Shown here piece by piece: positions 33,738-42,490 of a stretch of 64,000 nt of DNA (positions within the stretch are counted from its first letter, which is position 1; every line of letters starts with the position of its first letter). The DNA lies in the NCBI RefSeq assembly GCF_007971025.1, contig NZ_CP042436.1:3100001-3164000 (forward strand). The letters are read 5' to 3'. The position numbers and the translations under genes were made by a program. The stretch is from Mucilaginibacter ginsenosidivorans (GTDB taxonomy: Bacteria > Bacteroidota > Bacteroidia > Sphingobacteriales > Sphingobacteriaceae). The notes beneath the pieces are model-generated. The model did no database searches, was not told where the DNA came from, and saw only the letters and a program-made list of their open reading frames with translations.

Positions 33738-33861
33738 TGAAAACAAAATCGATACAAAGCTTTATACCCCAACTGAAGTTTCAGAGAGGATAGCTATGTA
33801 TTGACTTAACATATCAAAAAACACTTGAATCCTCTTAGAAAATCTAAGGGGATTTTTTGTT
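33738..33861 (+). ncRNA. Candidate small RNA (about 120 nt), possibly with an 18-codon leader peptide
   Basis: Bracketed by a promoter and a strong terminator. It contains a small hairpin (CTGA-AGTT-TCAG) and no protein-sized ORF. A short frame starts with ATG at 33737, coincident with the predicted +1, and stops at 33793 (MKTKSIQSFIPQLKFQRG), so a leaderless leader peptide is an alternative reading. It lies just before the tRNA array. No known RNA family is recognised. Confidence 0.5.
33828..33859 (+). terminator. Strong Rho-independent terminator
   Basis: A 12-bp stem (AATCCTCTTAGA with TCTAAGGGGATT, one T-G pair) with an AAA loop and a T6 run. Confidence 0.93.
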
Positions 33862-33877
33862 TTCAGGCCATTTTTGC

Positions 33878-33950
33878 ATGGTAGTATATCAATTGGCAGA
33901 TTACTCCGTTTGGAACGGAGAGGCTCTCGGTTCGAGTCCGGGTTACCCTA
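33878..33950 (+). tRNA. tRNA-Pro(TGG), divergent
   Basis: A 73-nt cloverleaf. The anticodon arm is perfect (CTCCG-TTTGGAA-CGGAG, anticodon TGG at 33911-33913). The T-arm is good (CTCGG-TTCGAGT-CCGGG). The acceptor (ATGGTAG/TTACCCT) has one T-C mismatch and the D-stem (TATC/GATT) one T-T mismatch. The 3' CCA is not encoded. It is unlike typical housekeeping bacterial tRNA-Pro. Confidence 0.7.
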
Positions 33951-33961
33951 CTGATATTAAA

Positions 33962-34039
33962 GGAAATATAGCTCAATCAGGTTAGAGCGGCACCCTTATA
34001 CGGTGATGGTTAAAGGTTCAAGTCCTTTTATTTCCACCA
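33962..34039 (+). tRNA. tRNA-Ile(TAT) with encoded CCA
   Basis: A textbook cloverleaf: acceptor GGAAATA/TATTTCC, D-stem GCTC/GAGC with GG in the loop, anticodon stem GCACC/GGTGA (four pairs and a G-A at the top), loop CTTATAC with anticodon TAT (33997-33999), T-stem AAAGG/CCTTT with loop TTCAAGT, discriminator A, then CCA. TAT would read AUA directly, a decoding mode rare in bacteria, where CAT modified to lysidine is normal. Confidence 0.9.
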
Positions 34040-34045
34040 GTAAAA

Positions 34046-34116
34046 TTTCCTGTGGTGCAATGGCAGCGCGCCTGATTTTGGTTCAGAAAATCGTGGCTCA
34101 GGGCCATGCAGGAAAC
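34046..34116 (+). tRNA. tRNA-Gln(TTG), atypical T-loop
   Basis: The acceptor is perfect (TTTCCTG/CAGGAAA). D-stem GTGC/GCGC with GG in the loop; anticodon arm CCTGA-TTTTGGT-TCAGA with anticodon TTG (34078-34080). The U1-A72 pair fits Gln. The T-stem is CGTGG/CCATG, but the T-loop reads CTCAGGG rather than TTCRANY. No CCA is encoded. Confidence 0.65.
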
Positions 34117-34255
34117 ATGGTTTTTGAAAGTGCGCGTTGGCTGCTTTTGGAATGAATTTTTTTGGTTTGACCCGGCTTTTGACGGGTAAGGGCAAATTAT
34201 ATCAAAAGTAAAGATATTTCTTTATTAATAACATATTATTGCCCGTGTTTTAATA
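34117..34255 (+). other. Spacer within the tRNA array, no assigned feature
   Basis: This stretch contains the stem ACCCG-GCTTTTGA-CGGGT (34170-34187), which could be part of a degenerate tRNA (TTT-like loop), but no full cloverleaf fits. The rest is AT-rich and featureless. Confidence 0.4.
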
Positions 34256-34328
34256 GGAAAATTAGCAAATATGGTGCATGCGGCAGACTGAAATTCCGCA
34301 GATACGGGATTGTTACCCGGGTTCTCCA
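34256..34328 (+). tRNA. tRNA-Phe(GAA)-like, degenerate
   Basis: A 73-nt cloverleaf with exact arm geometry. The acceptor is GGAAAAT/GTTCTCC (one A-C mismatch, one G-T). The D-stem GCAA/ATGC has one mismatch, with GG in the loop. The anticodon arm is GCAGA-CTGAAAT-TCCGC (one A-C) with anticodon GAA at 34290-34292. T-stem ACGGG/CCCGG with loop ATTGTTA, far from TTCRANY. Discriminator A, no CCA. It may be decaying or a viral-type tRNA. Confidence 0.5.
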
Positions 34329-34419
34329 CGGATGGGCTTGATGCCAAAATCAGGGAATCAGCAGGGATTTGTTTACACCTTTGAACCAGGGAACACGGCG
34401 CAAGCTATTCTTTTCCAGT

Positions 34420-37400
34420 TTACAACTCGTATGATTTCAGATCGGTTTCGACCGGGTTAGGAATGGGTGTGTTAACAATACTGGTATCGAATGTGCCTTT
34501 CTTTTCATTCAAAATGTTGGCCTCGCATTTCATTGTTTTAGGGACCTTCTTTTCTGCGGCCACAATCTCTTCCATTTTTGCCTTTTTTGCTGCTGACAAA
34601 TTTGACTTTTGTATTTCGGCGCTGGTTGGGGGTTTTATCGGGCTGCTGTAATCTGGCTCAACAATGTATTCTACCGTTTTTCCTTCGTCCACTTTCTCAA
34701 TAACTTTACTTTCGATACTTGCTTCATGCACACCATTACCTGAAATGGACAGCGGGGTGAGATTTCTGAAATCTTTGCCGGTTCCACCTAAAAATCCGTT
34801 TAGTAAATGCCCTTTGACATAATAAGGCTTGTCGCCGTTTCGCCGGAGGTTAAGTTTTTTATAATCCTCGTTAGATACGCCCGGCGGGCCGCCAACGGGC
34901 GGGCGGTTATTTTTGTTAAGGTATCTTATGGTCATTTTGGTAGCAAACCCACTATCGGTCAACCCGCCGAAGTTAAACTCAAGCGGCTCCAGCGGACCAC
35001 CAAAAAGATGGGCCGTTATGGCGCTTAGCTTAATTACTTCTTTATTAACTTTATCGTACTTATCGGCCCTGGCCTTCTCTTCCGGAATGGAAGGGTCTAT
35101 TGGCTTGTTCTTGGCCTTTTCAACTTCCTCGAGCTGGTCCTTTGCCTCGGCTTTCTTGTCCATTATTTTTTTATCGCCATCGGGCCTTACCTTCTTGATA
35201 TTAGCCAGGAACTCGTCGTATTTCATTGGATCACGGCTGGCAACCCACAATTCGGACGATTCATCGGACGAGCCTTTGAAATAGAGTTCATGGGTTTCGC
35301 CATTATCAGCGGTAAAGCTCTTCTTTATGCCCAACCAGCCGGCAACCTTGCCGACGGCACTTTTTCCGAGAGCGACCACCTTCTCTTTGCCTTTGTCGAG
35401 CAGTGCCTTCCCCTTGTTTTTTAATGACATGGCCAATTCCACGGCAGGGCCAACAAATGCATAGGCTTTCGTGATGAGCCAATCTATCAGTTTATCAACT
35501 TTCGCCCTGATACGAAGTATTATGTCCCGTACTTTTGCGCCGAGGTCGTTTAAATGAAGTAATGCTGCGAGGAAACCGATAATGATCGGTATTGATTTGG
35601 CAAATGCCATTTCGATAGCCGCAGCGGCAGCATCAACATTACCGGTAGCAATTGTCAACACCGCATCGAGAATTGAATTCAATAATTCGATGATACGGTC
35701 TTTCAATCTTACCAGCATCATCAGGAAATCATAAATGGCCATACAGGCTTTTACAAAAGCCGCTATCGGGTTAAGCAGGCTTAATAGAAAGACCAGGGCC
35801 GCTTTAATTACCGCATCCCTGATGAACGATTTTATGGCTTCCCATATCATATCCTTAAAATCGGTGAATTTCTCTTTGATAATTTCCCATATCGCGCCCA
35901 ACCCTTCTTTGTACACTCTTTGGAATATACCCACAGTTGTTTCCATCAGCGCAACCCGTTCTTCACCTATTTGCAAAACGGCCCTTTCGCGGATGTGCGC
36001 GTAGCTGATACCCATTACCTGCAGAACCATACCGAAGATGGAGGCGATATCAAATTTGTCGGGGAGTTTAAGGTCCGGAACGCCAAGCTGACTGGATAGC
36101 CATGCCATCAGCCCATTTTCCAGGTGCTCGCCCAGCCTGCTCTTGAACCTGTCGAATCCCTTGCTGAAGGCAGCACCAAGGTTGCTGAAGAATTTGCCGG
36201 GTTCGCCTATAATGATCCCGACCACCTGGGCCAATTTTTGTAATATGGTTTTGAATAACTGGTAAATGTTTTTGATAACCTTCCAAACCTCCTTTAATAA
36301 GCCGATGGCTTTACTGATAAGGCCCTTGTTGGCTTCCTTCAGTTCGTTTATCCGGTCATCCAGTTTTTTAACATTGTCAACGTATTTTTTGGCAAGCCCG
36401 TCGATCAATTGGTGGCCCTTGTCTTTTACGCCCTGTTCAAGCGAGTCAAATTTATCTTTGATATTATCCGCGGCTTCGGTGCCAACTTCTTTCAAATTAT
36501 CCGGAAGCGCGGCAACATAGGTGTCAATATCTTTTTTACCGTCGTCGATAGCTTTTTTTGCGGCGTTCAGCTTATCAGTTACCACATTGGACACGTCGGT
36601 TATTACCTGGTCCATTTTATCCAGGTACAGTTGTTTGCCGTCTACGTAAAATACATTCACCTCATCGGGCAGGTCCATAAACTTGTCTTTCAGCCAATAA
36701 CCCCCGCCAAGCAAACCGGAATAGCGGTCGTTTTTGTAGGCCCGCATTTTTCTATCGGTATAATCTTCAAATATCTTACGCGCATCTTCAGCGCCCTGGT
36801 CGAAAATGCTTCCTGATAAGGTTTCGGCCTGTGTAAGCAGGTCGTTTACTGTTTTTTCGGTGGCGGCATATTTATCATTGATATCCTTTGCCACCTTTGC
36901 CCGCGCGTCTTCGTCTTTTTTCTTCGAATCGTTTTGCTGAAGAATAACGGCGGCAAAGTTTTTGTCCCGATCCTTATGCATGCCCGCCAATGAGCCTGCT
37001 GCTTTTGAGCTGGCTTCGCTTTCAGCGGCCTTTAATTCTGCTTTTTCATCTTTTCTGTATTGAGCGGGTTTTTCTATGGCATCCTTTTGCGCATTTCTCT
37101 TTTCCTTTACCGCGTTCTGGAACGTAGGTTCATTGCTGCCTTGTAATTGGGTCTCGGTGACATTGTTTTGCTTCATCTCATCATCGAGAGAGGCGCTTTG
37201 TTCCTGCATGGAAACCTCATCGTCCGTTTTCGCTTTCGGAGCTGCATTTTTTGCTCCGATAGACGCCGGACTACTTCCTGCGTTGGTTGGCGGCAGGGTT
37301 ACAGGCTGCTTGTTCTCGCTTTCGTTTACATGCAGCGGATCGGCGGTTGCGTGGGTCATCGGCCCTGTCGTGTTCTCCTTTTCAGCCGATACCTTTTGCC

Positions 37401-40400
37401 CAACTTCAGTTTTTACTTCACCAATTTTGTTATGTTCCTTGAAATCATCGGCTTCTTCCAGCGTCTTGGGGGTAACCTCGGTTATCCTTGCCAGCAGGTC
37501 TTTCTTAAAGGAAGCAGCATCAAATAATTTCTCTTCTTTGCCGGCAGCTTCAATGCTTTCCGCTTTCCTGTTCTGCGCCTTGCTTTGCGCTTCAAAAGGC
37601 ACCGGTCCTGCGGCATTTTGGGCATCTGCGGCTTTTGCTGCCGGAGGAGCATGCGCCCTTTGTTCATTTGCCCTGGCATGTGCCTTACCTACTGTTCTCT
37701 GGAATGCAGGGTCTTCTTCAGGCGACGACGGCGATTTCTTTTTGACCGCTTTACCTGCTGGCGCTTTGGCCGCATCACCGGGCGCAGCTACGCCATGATC
37801 GGCAACCGGTTTTGCTGCGGGAATCACCGCATCTTTTTTCGTGGCCTGAACCTGGGTTACTTTTTTACCCGTTTCGGCAATACCCGTTGTATTTTGATGA
37901 GCAGCCCCCTGCTGCACGGTGTGTGTTAATTCGTGCGCAAGCAACTGTTTGCCGCTCCGGGTACCCGGATTGAACTCGCCTTGTGCAAAATGAATATTGG
38001 CGCCTTGCGTAAATGCACGCGAACCTATAGCTGCATTTGCCTTTTGGCTTGCTTCCCCGGTATGGATGCGCACATTGCTAAAGTCGGCGCCCATGTGTTT
38101 TTCCATTTGCCTGCGGGTATCAACCGGCAATGGGCTTGCCCGTGCAGGCGGCGCAGCAGCGGCCAGTGCCACCGGTGCAGGTGATGGGCGCGCAGCCGGC
38201 GTAATCTTGCTGATAGGCACCGGTGCAGATATTTCGCGGCTCACTACTTTATGCGCCACACGATCTGCCTCTTTTTCATGATGCGTGGTCGAGACAGCGT
38301 TTTTCAGTTTTGGCTGTATCTCGTAAGATGAAACCGTAGATTCAACCGGATTTGTTACCGTTTCGTGCACGATCGGGGTATCGTATTGCCCGCTTGCTTC
38401 ATTTAACACATTGGCAACGCACTCTAATCCTAAAGGCACAAGGTTTTCCGTAGAAATAACTTCTCCCAGCCTTGCTTTTCGCTGCGTATCCAAAGTCGAA
38501 TTTGTAATTTGAAGGTCTGTTGGGAAAGACCTGGAGCCATACACCGGTGTAACAATATATTCTACCGTCTTACCCTGGTCTATTTTCTCAATGACTTTTC
38601 TTTCAACCTCTCTTTCGTGATTGCCGTTTCCTGTTCTTGACAGCGGTGTCAGGTTCCTGAAATCCAACCCTGTGCCACCTAAATAACCATTCAATAAGTG
38701 TCCTTTTATGTAATAGCTGCCATTGCGCCTCCTCCTGTGATCAAGCTTTTCATACGCGGCATTAGACACCCCGGGGGAACTGCCAACCGGCGGACGGTTG
38801 TTTTTATTCAGGTTCCTTATGGTCATGCCGGTGGCAAAGCCCTCGGCATTTAATCCACTATAATTAAATACCAGCGGCAGCGCCGGACCGCCAAAAAGCG
38901 GTGCAGTTAAAACACTCAGCTCTATTACTTTCGCGTTGACAATGTCATATTTAGCCGACCTTGCCTGTTCTTCGGGCACCGAACTGTCGAGAGGCCTGTT
39001 TTTGGCGGTTTCTATTTCATCGAGTTTGGCCCGCGCTGCTTGTTTTTGAGCAATTCTTGTTTGGTCGCCGCCTGAAGCTACGGCATTAATTCTATCTAAG
39101 AAGACAGAGTACCTCATCGGTTCCCGGCTTGCCACCCATAAATTGGATGTTTGTTCATTTGCGCCCTCAAAGTAAAGTTCATGCGATTCTCCATTGTTGG
39201 CCCTGAACTCTTTCCTTATGCCAAGCCATCCCAAAACGGCACGCACAGCGCTTCGCCCGGCGGCCATTACCCGGTCAAGTATGTTCATTCCCGTATTTAC
39301 CGCCCTGTTCACCAGCCAGGTCAATGCACGGTCCACCATCTCCCTCACCCGGGTTATCATTTCGCCAATTCTTCTGCCTATACCGCTTAACCCTACCTGG
39401 TTGGCCAGGAAGCCTATAACTATAGGCATTGCACGGTCCATTGTTCTTTCAAGGTAATTGGCTGCTGTAGAAACATTTCCTTCTGCAATATCTGCCACGC
39501 CATTTACAAATGAATTGATCACTTCCAGTATCTGCCGCAGATAGCGGATAAAGCTTTGCACGGCATGGTAAATGGCTATAGCGCTGTTGATAACCGCCAT
39601 AATGCCGGTGGGGTCGAGCATACTCAATAGCCTTGCGGTTACCTGAGAAATGATCCTTTCCATGATCCAGTTCTTTACTGCATCCAATACGGTGTTCCAC
39701 AGATTGCTCAGTTGTTCCTGTATCTTATCCCATATAGCGGCCATCCCTCTTTCCTGGACATCGCGGATAAATGTCCAGATGCCTTCGAGGGTATTGATCA
39801 TACTACGCAGCCTGGCAACCCGTTCGGGCCCTACTCTTGGATGTGCCGCAAGTTTAGTCCAGATAGCTTCCATGCTGATGCCCAGTACCTGCAGTACCCA
39901 CCCGATTACTCCCCGCAACGAGAAATCTGTAAGCGGAGGGATATTTGCATCCCGTAGTTCACTCATCAGCCATCCTACCAGGCCATTCATAAGATGTGTG
40001 CCAATATGGTCGAAGAATTGGATAAAGCCCTGTTTTATTGCCCTTAGCAAATTCCTGAGGAAGGCGACAGGATCGCGCTTGATCCGTTCAAACGCCGCCA
40101 TGGCCCGGGTAATAATATTATTGATCAGATCGGTAGGGAAGTTCATTACCTGGAGCAATACTTCGATCACGATCTTTACGATCTCAACAATGAAAGCGAT
40201 CAGCCTTGCTATCGGCTCGCCAAACCGGTCAATGATCCTGTGGAAGGCCTGTACAGGGCTGGTAAGATCGTTGAAGCTGAACGAGTTCCACAGGTCGATA
40301 AATAGCTGCAGAACAGAGGCCGGTGTCATATTTAACCTCGCCACTGCTGCATTAATGCGCGCTGTAGTCCTGGCAATGGCGCCGCTTTCTTCCATTTGCC

Positions 40401-42351
40401 TGTATTGTTCCTCGCCGCCTTCCATCAGGCTCATAAAGCCGCGGATGATGTTGGGGATGCTTCTTGGTACCACAGCGTTAGTAAACGGATCTTTACCTAT
40501 CAACACGGTTACCAATGCGTAGCCCCTTACCGTTTGGGCCCAGGCAGACAAGCGTCCCAGCAGCGCTTCTTTGATAAACCCGAGTATTACCACAAGGGTT
40601 TCGCCAACAAAATTCAATACCTGCCTTACCGGTTCGGCAAATTTTTCGTACAGCCGGTTAAACGTATCAACAGGATGCATCAGGCTGTCTATAGAAACGG
40701 CGTTCCATATCAGTCCGAAATTGTCTCTTATAGTTTGATATAGGTTGCCAAATACTGCGATGCCCCTGTCAATCCAATCTGCCGCTTTCTGGAACGAGCC
40801 AGTATCTTCCATTTGCCTGCGTTGCTCCCTGCCTTGTTCGCCGCCCAATTCAAGCAGCGCATTCAGTATGGTGGTGCCATTTGCCGCTACATTTTCTCCC
40901 GTCACCGGATCATGGCCTATAATTACTTTTAACAATTCATAGGCATTGGTGCGCGTTTTTATAAAGTCGACGATCTGTGTGAGAAGGAATTCTTTTACTA
41001 TGGAAAGTAGCTCCGATGCCGCTCTTTCAGCAAAGCCGACGATACCGGTGATCGCCCGTTCAAAAATACCGCCAAGGTTTCGGAGAACATTCAGCGGGCC
41101 ATCCAGGATAGAAGTTAGGCCCAGGGCGTTCCAGGCAGTGGTAAAATCACTGCGTATATTGGCAACAATACCGCTAAGGGTTTGTATCTGCTGGTCAATC
41201 CATGCGGCTGCCCGGTCAATGGCGCCAAGTTCTTCCAGCTTTTGTTTTAGAAGGCTGCCGCCGGGAATAATATCAAGCGCAGCATTAATAAAATTTCTTC
41301 CATTTTGTTCAATGCGCTCGCCGGTTATAGGGTCCTGTCCCATAACTACGCCTAAGGCACTATAACCCGGAATAAAGCCCGCAAAGCGGCGTGCCTTTCC
41401 CATCAGCCATCTTTTCGCACCTTCAATACCTTCTGTGATCGAAGGCAGGTCGTCGAGCAGGTCGCCGATCCTTGAGATGGCGGTATCTACAAATGAACAT
41501 TGGATAGTGGTATCACCGCATTTGGTTTGAAGCGGCGGACCCCTGGCCTCCGAAGGCAGGGTGCCCGGGTCGGAAGGAGCGTGGCTGGTGGTGCTTCGCT
41601 GAATTGTGGAAACGGTGCTGGTGGTTGCAGGGCTTGCTCCCTGCTGAACGGTGTGTGTTAGCTCATGCGCTAAAAGATGCTGGCCGGACCTTGTGTTTGG
41701 GTTAAACTGTCCGTTTGCAAAATGGATATTTGCACCCTGGGTAAATGCCCTTGCACCAATAGATGCGCTGGCATCATGGCTTTCCTGCCCGGTATGAATG
41801 CGAACATTTTCAAAGTTTGCACCTATACGGTTTTCCATTTGCCTGCGGGCAGGTGCCGGCAAAGGACTTCCCCTCGTACTCTGGTTAGAAAGTACAGCAG
41901 TTAACGGGTGGGTTGTATGGATATCGGGCAATGGCGGGCTGGCATCGCCGCTGTGTAATACGTCGGGCGACCCGGGATTGTTTATTTTAGATTGTATGCT
42001 TTTGCTTTGGCATTCAACACCCTTGCTTTGGGTGCCGCTTTTAATACTGGTTATGCGCGTGCCCGCAGATGCCGGTTGGTTGCCCGTGGCTTTATCTGCC
42101 ACATGATCGGCTTCTTTTTCAAAATGATCATTTGCGGCGTGGATGTTTACCTTGGGTTGAATGAGCGACCTGCCGCTAACTGCTTTCTGCGGCCGGCGGT
42201 GCGCCCAGCCGCCCGGTTGTTCTTTTCGCTGAATTGTGGCGGGGAGGGGAGATACCTGAGTTTTACGTTGTATAGCTCTGCCGCCACCGGTTTTTGCCGG
42301 GGTCAATAAATTTACTGCGCGTGATTTTGTCGTAGCAGCTTTTACTGGCAT
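34420..42351 (-). CDS. Giant tandem eCIS cargo toxin: two DUF4157-nuclease units in one chain
   Basis: A 2643-residue protein made of two complete cargo units fused end to start. Unit 1 (residues 1-1345) and unit 2 (1346-2643) each have a DUF4157 domain with a metallopeptidase motif (H229ELTH and H1473ELTH, both within LLAHELTHTVQQGA), a long hydrophobic/helical middle, and a C-terminal DNA/RNA non-specific endonuclease-like domain (His1218 and His2515 in YxKGHLLNGxLGGTGxDFRN). Unit 1 also has three ~140-residue modules around G-x-DP-x-TG (near 337, 480, 620). Unit 2 has an Ala/Lys/Gln-rich linker instead. The unit-1 tail (NPVESTVSSYEI) aligns with the protein end (NPVETDLKSYEL). DUF4157 is an established N-terminal marker of eCIS cargo, so loading into the particle is inferred. 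It is the last gene of the leftward operon, after the AAA+ ATPase. No adjacent immunity gene is visible. Confidence 0.9.
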   Translation of the reverse strand: MPVKAATTKSRAVNLLTPAKTGGGRAIQRKTQVSPLPATIQRKEQPGGWAHRRPQKAVSGRSLIQPKVNIHAANDHFEKEADHVADKATGNQPASAGTRITSIKSGTQSKGVECQSKSIQSKINNPGSPDVLHSGDASPPLPDIHTTHPLTAVLSNQSTRGSPLPAPARRQMENRIGANFENVRIHTGQESHDASASIGARAFTQGANIHFANGQFNPNTRSGQHLLAHELTHTVQQGASPATTSTVSTIQRSTTSHAPSDPGTLPSEARGPPLQTKCGDTTIQCSFVDTAISRIGDLLDDLPSITEGIEGAKRWLMGKARRFAGFIPGYSALGVVMGQDPITGERIEQNGRNFINAALDIIPGGSLLKQKLEELGAIDRAAAWIDQQIQTLSGIVANIRSDFTTAWNALGLTSILDGPLNVLRNLGGIFERAITGIVGFAERAASELLSIVKEFLLTQIVDFIKTRTNAYELLKVIIGHDPVTGENVAANGTTILNALLELGGEQGREQRRQMEDTGSFQKAADWIDRGIAVFGNLYQTIRDNFGLIWNAVSIDSLMHPVDTFNRLYEKFAEPVRQVLNFVGETLVVILGFIKEALLGRLSAWAQTVRGYALVTVLIGKDPFTNAVVPRSIPNIIRGFMSLMEGGEEQYRQMEESGAIARTTARINAAVARLNMTPASVLQLFIDLWNSFSFNDLTSPVQAFHRIIDRFGEPIARLIAFIVEIVKIVIEVLLQVMNFPTDLINNIITRAMAAFERIKRDPVAFLRNLLRAIKQGFIQFFDHIGTHLMNGLVGWLMSELRDANIPPLTDFSLRGVIGWVLQVLGISMEAIWTKLAAHPRVGPERVARLRSMINTLEGIWTFIRDVQERGMAAIWDKIQEQLSNLWNTVLDAVKNWIMERIISQVTARLLSMLDPTGIMAVINSAIAIYHAVQSFIRYLRQILEVINSFVNGVADIAEGNVSTAANYLERTMDRAMPIVIGFLANQVGLSGIGRRIGEMITRVREMVDRALTWLVNRAVNTGMNILDRVMAAGRSAVRAVLGWLGIRKEFRANNGESHELYFEGANEQTSNLWVASREPMRYSVFLDRINAVASGGDQTRIAQKQAARAKLDEIETAKNRPLDSSVPEEQARSAKYDIVNAKVIELSVLTAPLFGGPALPLVFNYSGLNAEGFATGMTIRNLNKNNRPPVGSSPGVSNAAYEKLDHRRRRNGSYYIKGHLLNGYLGGTGLDFRNLTPLSRTGNGNHEREVERKVIEKIDQGKTVEYIVTPVYGSRSFPTDLQITNSTLDTQRKARLGEVISTENLVPLGLECVANVLNEASGQYDTPIVHETVTNPVESTVSSYEIQPKLKNAVSTTHHEKEADRVAHKVVSREISAPVPISKITPAARPSPAPVALAAAAPPARASPLPVDTRRQMEKHMGADFSNVRIHTGEASQKANAAIGSRAFTQGANIHFAQGEFNPGTRSGKQLLAHELTHTVQQGAAHQNTTGIAETGKKVTQVQATKKDAVIPAAKPVADHGVAAPGDAAKAPAGKAVKKKSPSSPEEDPAFQRTVGKAHARANEQRAHAPPAAKAADAQNAAGPVPFEAQSKAQNRKAESIEAAGKEEKLFDAASFKKDLLARITEVTPKTLEEADDFKEHNKIGEVKTEVGQKVSAEKENTTGPMTHATADPLHVNESENKQPVTLPPTNAGSSPASIGAKNAAPKAKTDDEVSMQEQSASLDDEMKQNNVTETQLQGSNEPTFQNAVKEKRNAQKDAIEKPAQYRKDEKAELKAAESEASSKAAGSLAGMHKDRDKNFAAVILQQNDSKKKDEDARAKVAKDINDKYAATEKTVNDLLTQAETLSGSIFDQGAEDARKIFEDYTDRKMRAYKNDRYSGLLGGGYWLKDKFMDLPDEVNVFYVDGKQLYLDKMDQVITDVSNVVTDKLNAAKKAIDDGKKDIDTYVAALPDNLKEVGTEAADNIKDKFDSLEQGVKDKGHQLIDGLAKKYVDNVKKLDDRINELKEANKGLISKAIGLLKEVWKVIKNIYQLFKTILQKLAQVVGIIIGEPGKFFSNLGAAFSKGFDRFKSRLGEHLENGLMAWLSSQLGVPDLKLPDKFDIASIFGMVLQVMGISYAHIRERAVLQIGEERVALMETTVGIFQRVYKEGLGAIWEIIKEKFTDFKDMIWEAIKSFIRDAVIKAALVFLLSLLNPIAAFVKACMAIYDFLMMLVRLKDRIIELLNSILDAVLTIATGNVDAAAAAIEMAFAKSIPIIIGFLAALLHLNDLGAKVRDIILRIRAKVDKLIDWLITKAYAFVGPAVELAMSLKNKGKALLDKGKEKVVALGKSAVGKVAGWLGIKKSFTADNGETHELYFKGSSDESSELWVASRDPMKYDEFLANIKKVRPDGDKKIMDKKAEAKDQLEEVEKAKNKPIDPSIPEEKARADKYDKVNKEVIKLSAITAHLFGGPLEPLEFNFGGLTDSGFATKMTIRYLNKNNRPPVGGPPGVSNEDYKKLNLRRNGDKPYYVKGHLLNGFLGGTGKDFRNLTPLSISGNGVHEASIESKVIEKVDEGKTVEYIVEPDYSSPIKPPTSAEIQKSNLSAAKKAKMEEIVAAEKKVPKTMKCEANILNEKKGTFDTSIVNTPIPNPVETDLKSYEL

Positions 42352-42490
42352 GAGAACAGGCGTAAATTTAATTTAAAATTAAAGGGAAATAATTTCTCAA
42401 TCAATACCCCTTTATTATTTTAAGTCGGCTTTTTTTGATATGCCTTATTTATTATAGAAGAGGGAGAAGCCCCGGGCCAGGTATAAACCC

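Noticed and set aside
34140-34200. A fifth tRNA (TTT-like loop within ACCCG-GCTTTTGA-CGGGT)
   Set aside because: The loop has 8 nt, and no acceptor, D- or T-arm pairs at the right spacing.
34256-34330. A reverse-strand tRNA ending in TGCACCA near 34272
   Set aside because: No 5' acceptor partner or standard arms; the plus-strand Phe-like cloverleaf fits much better.
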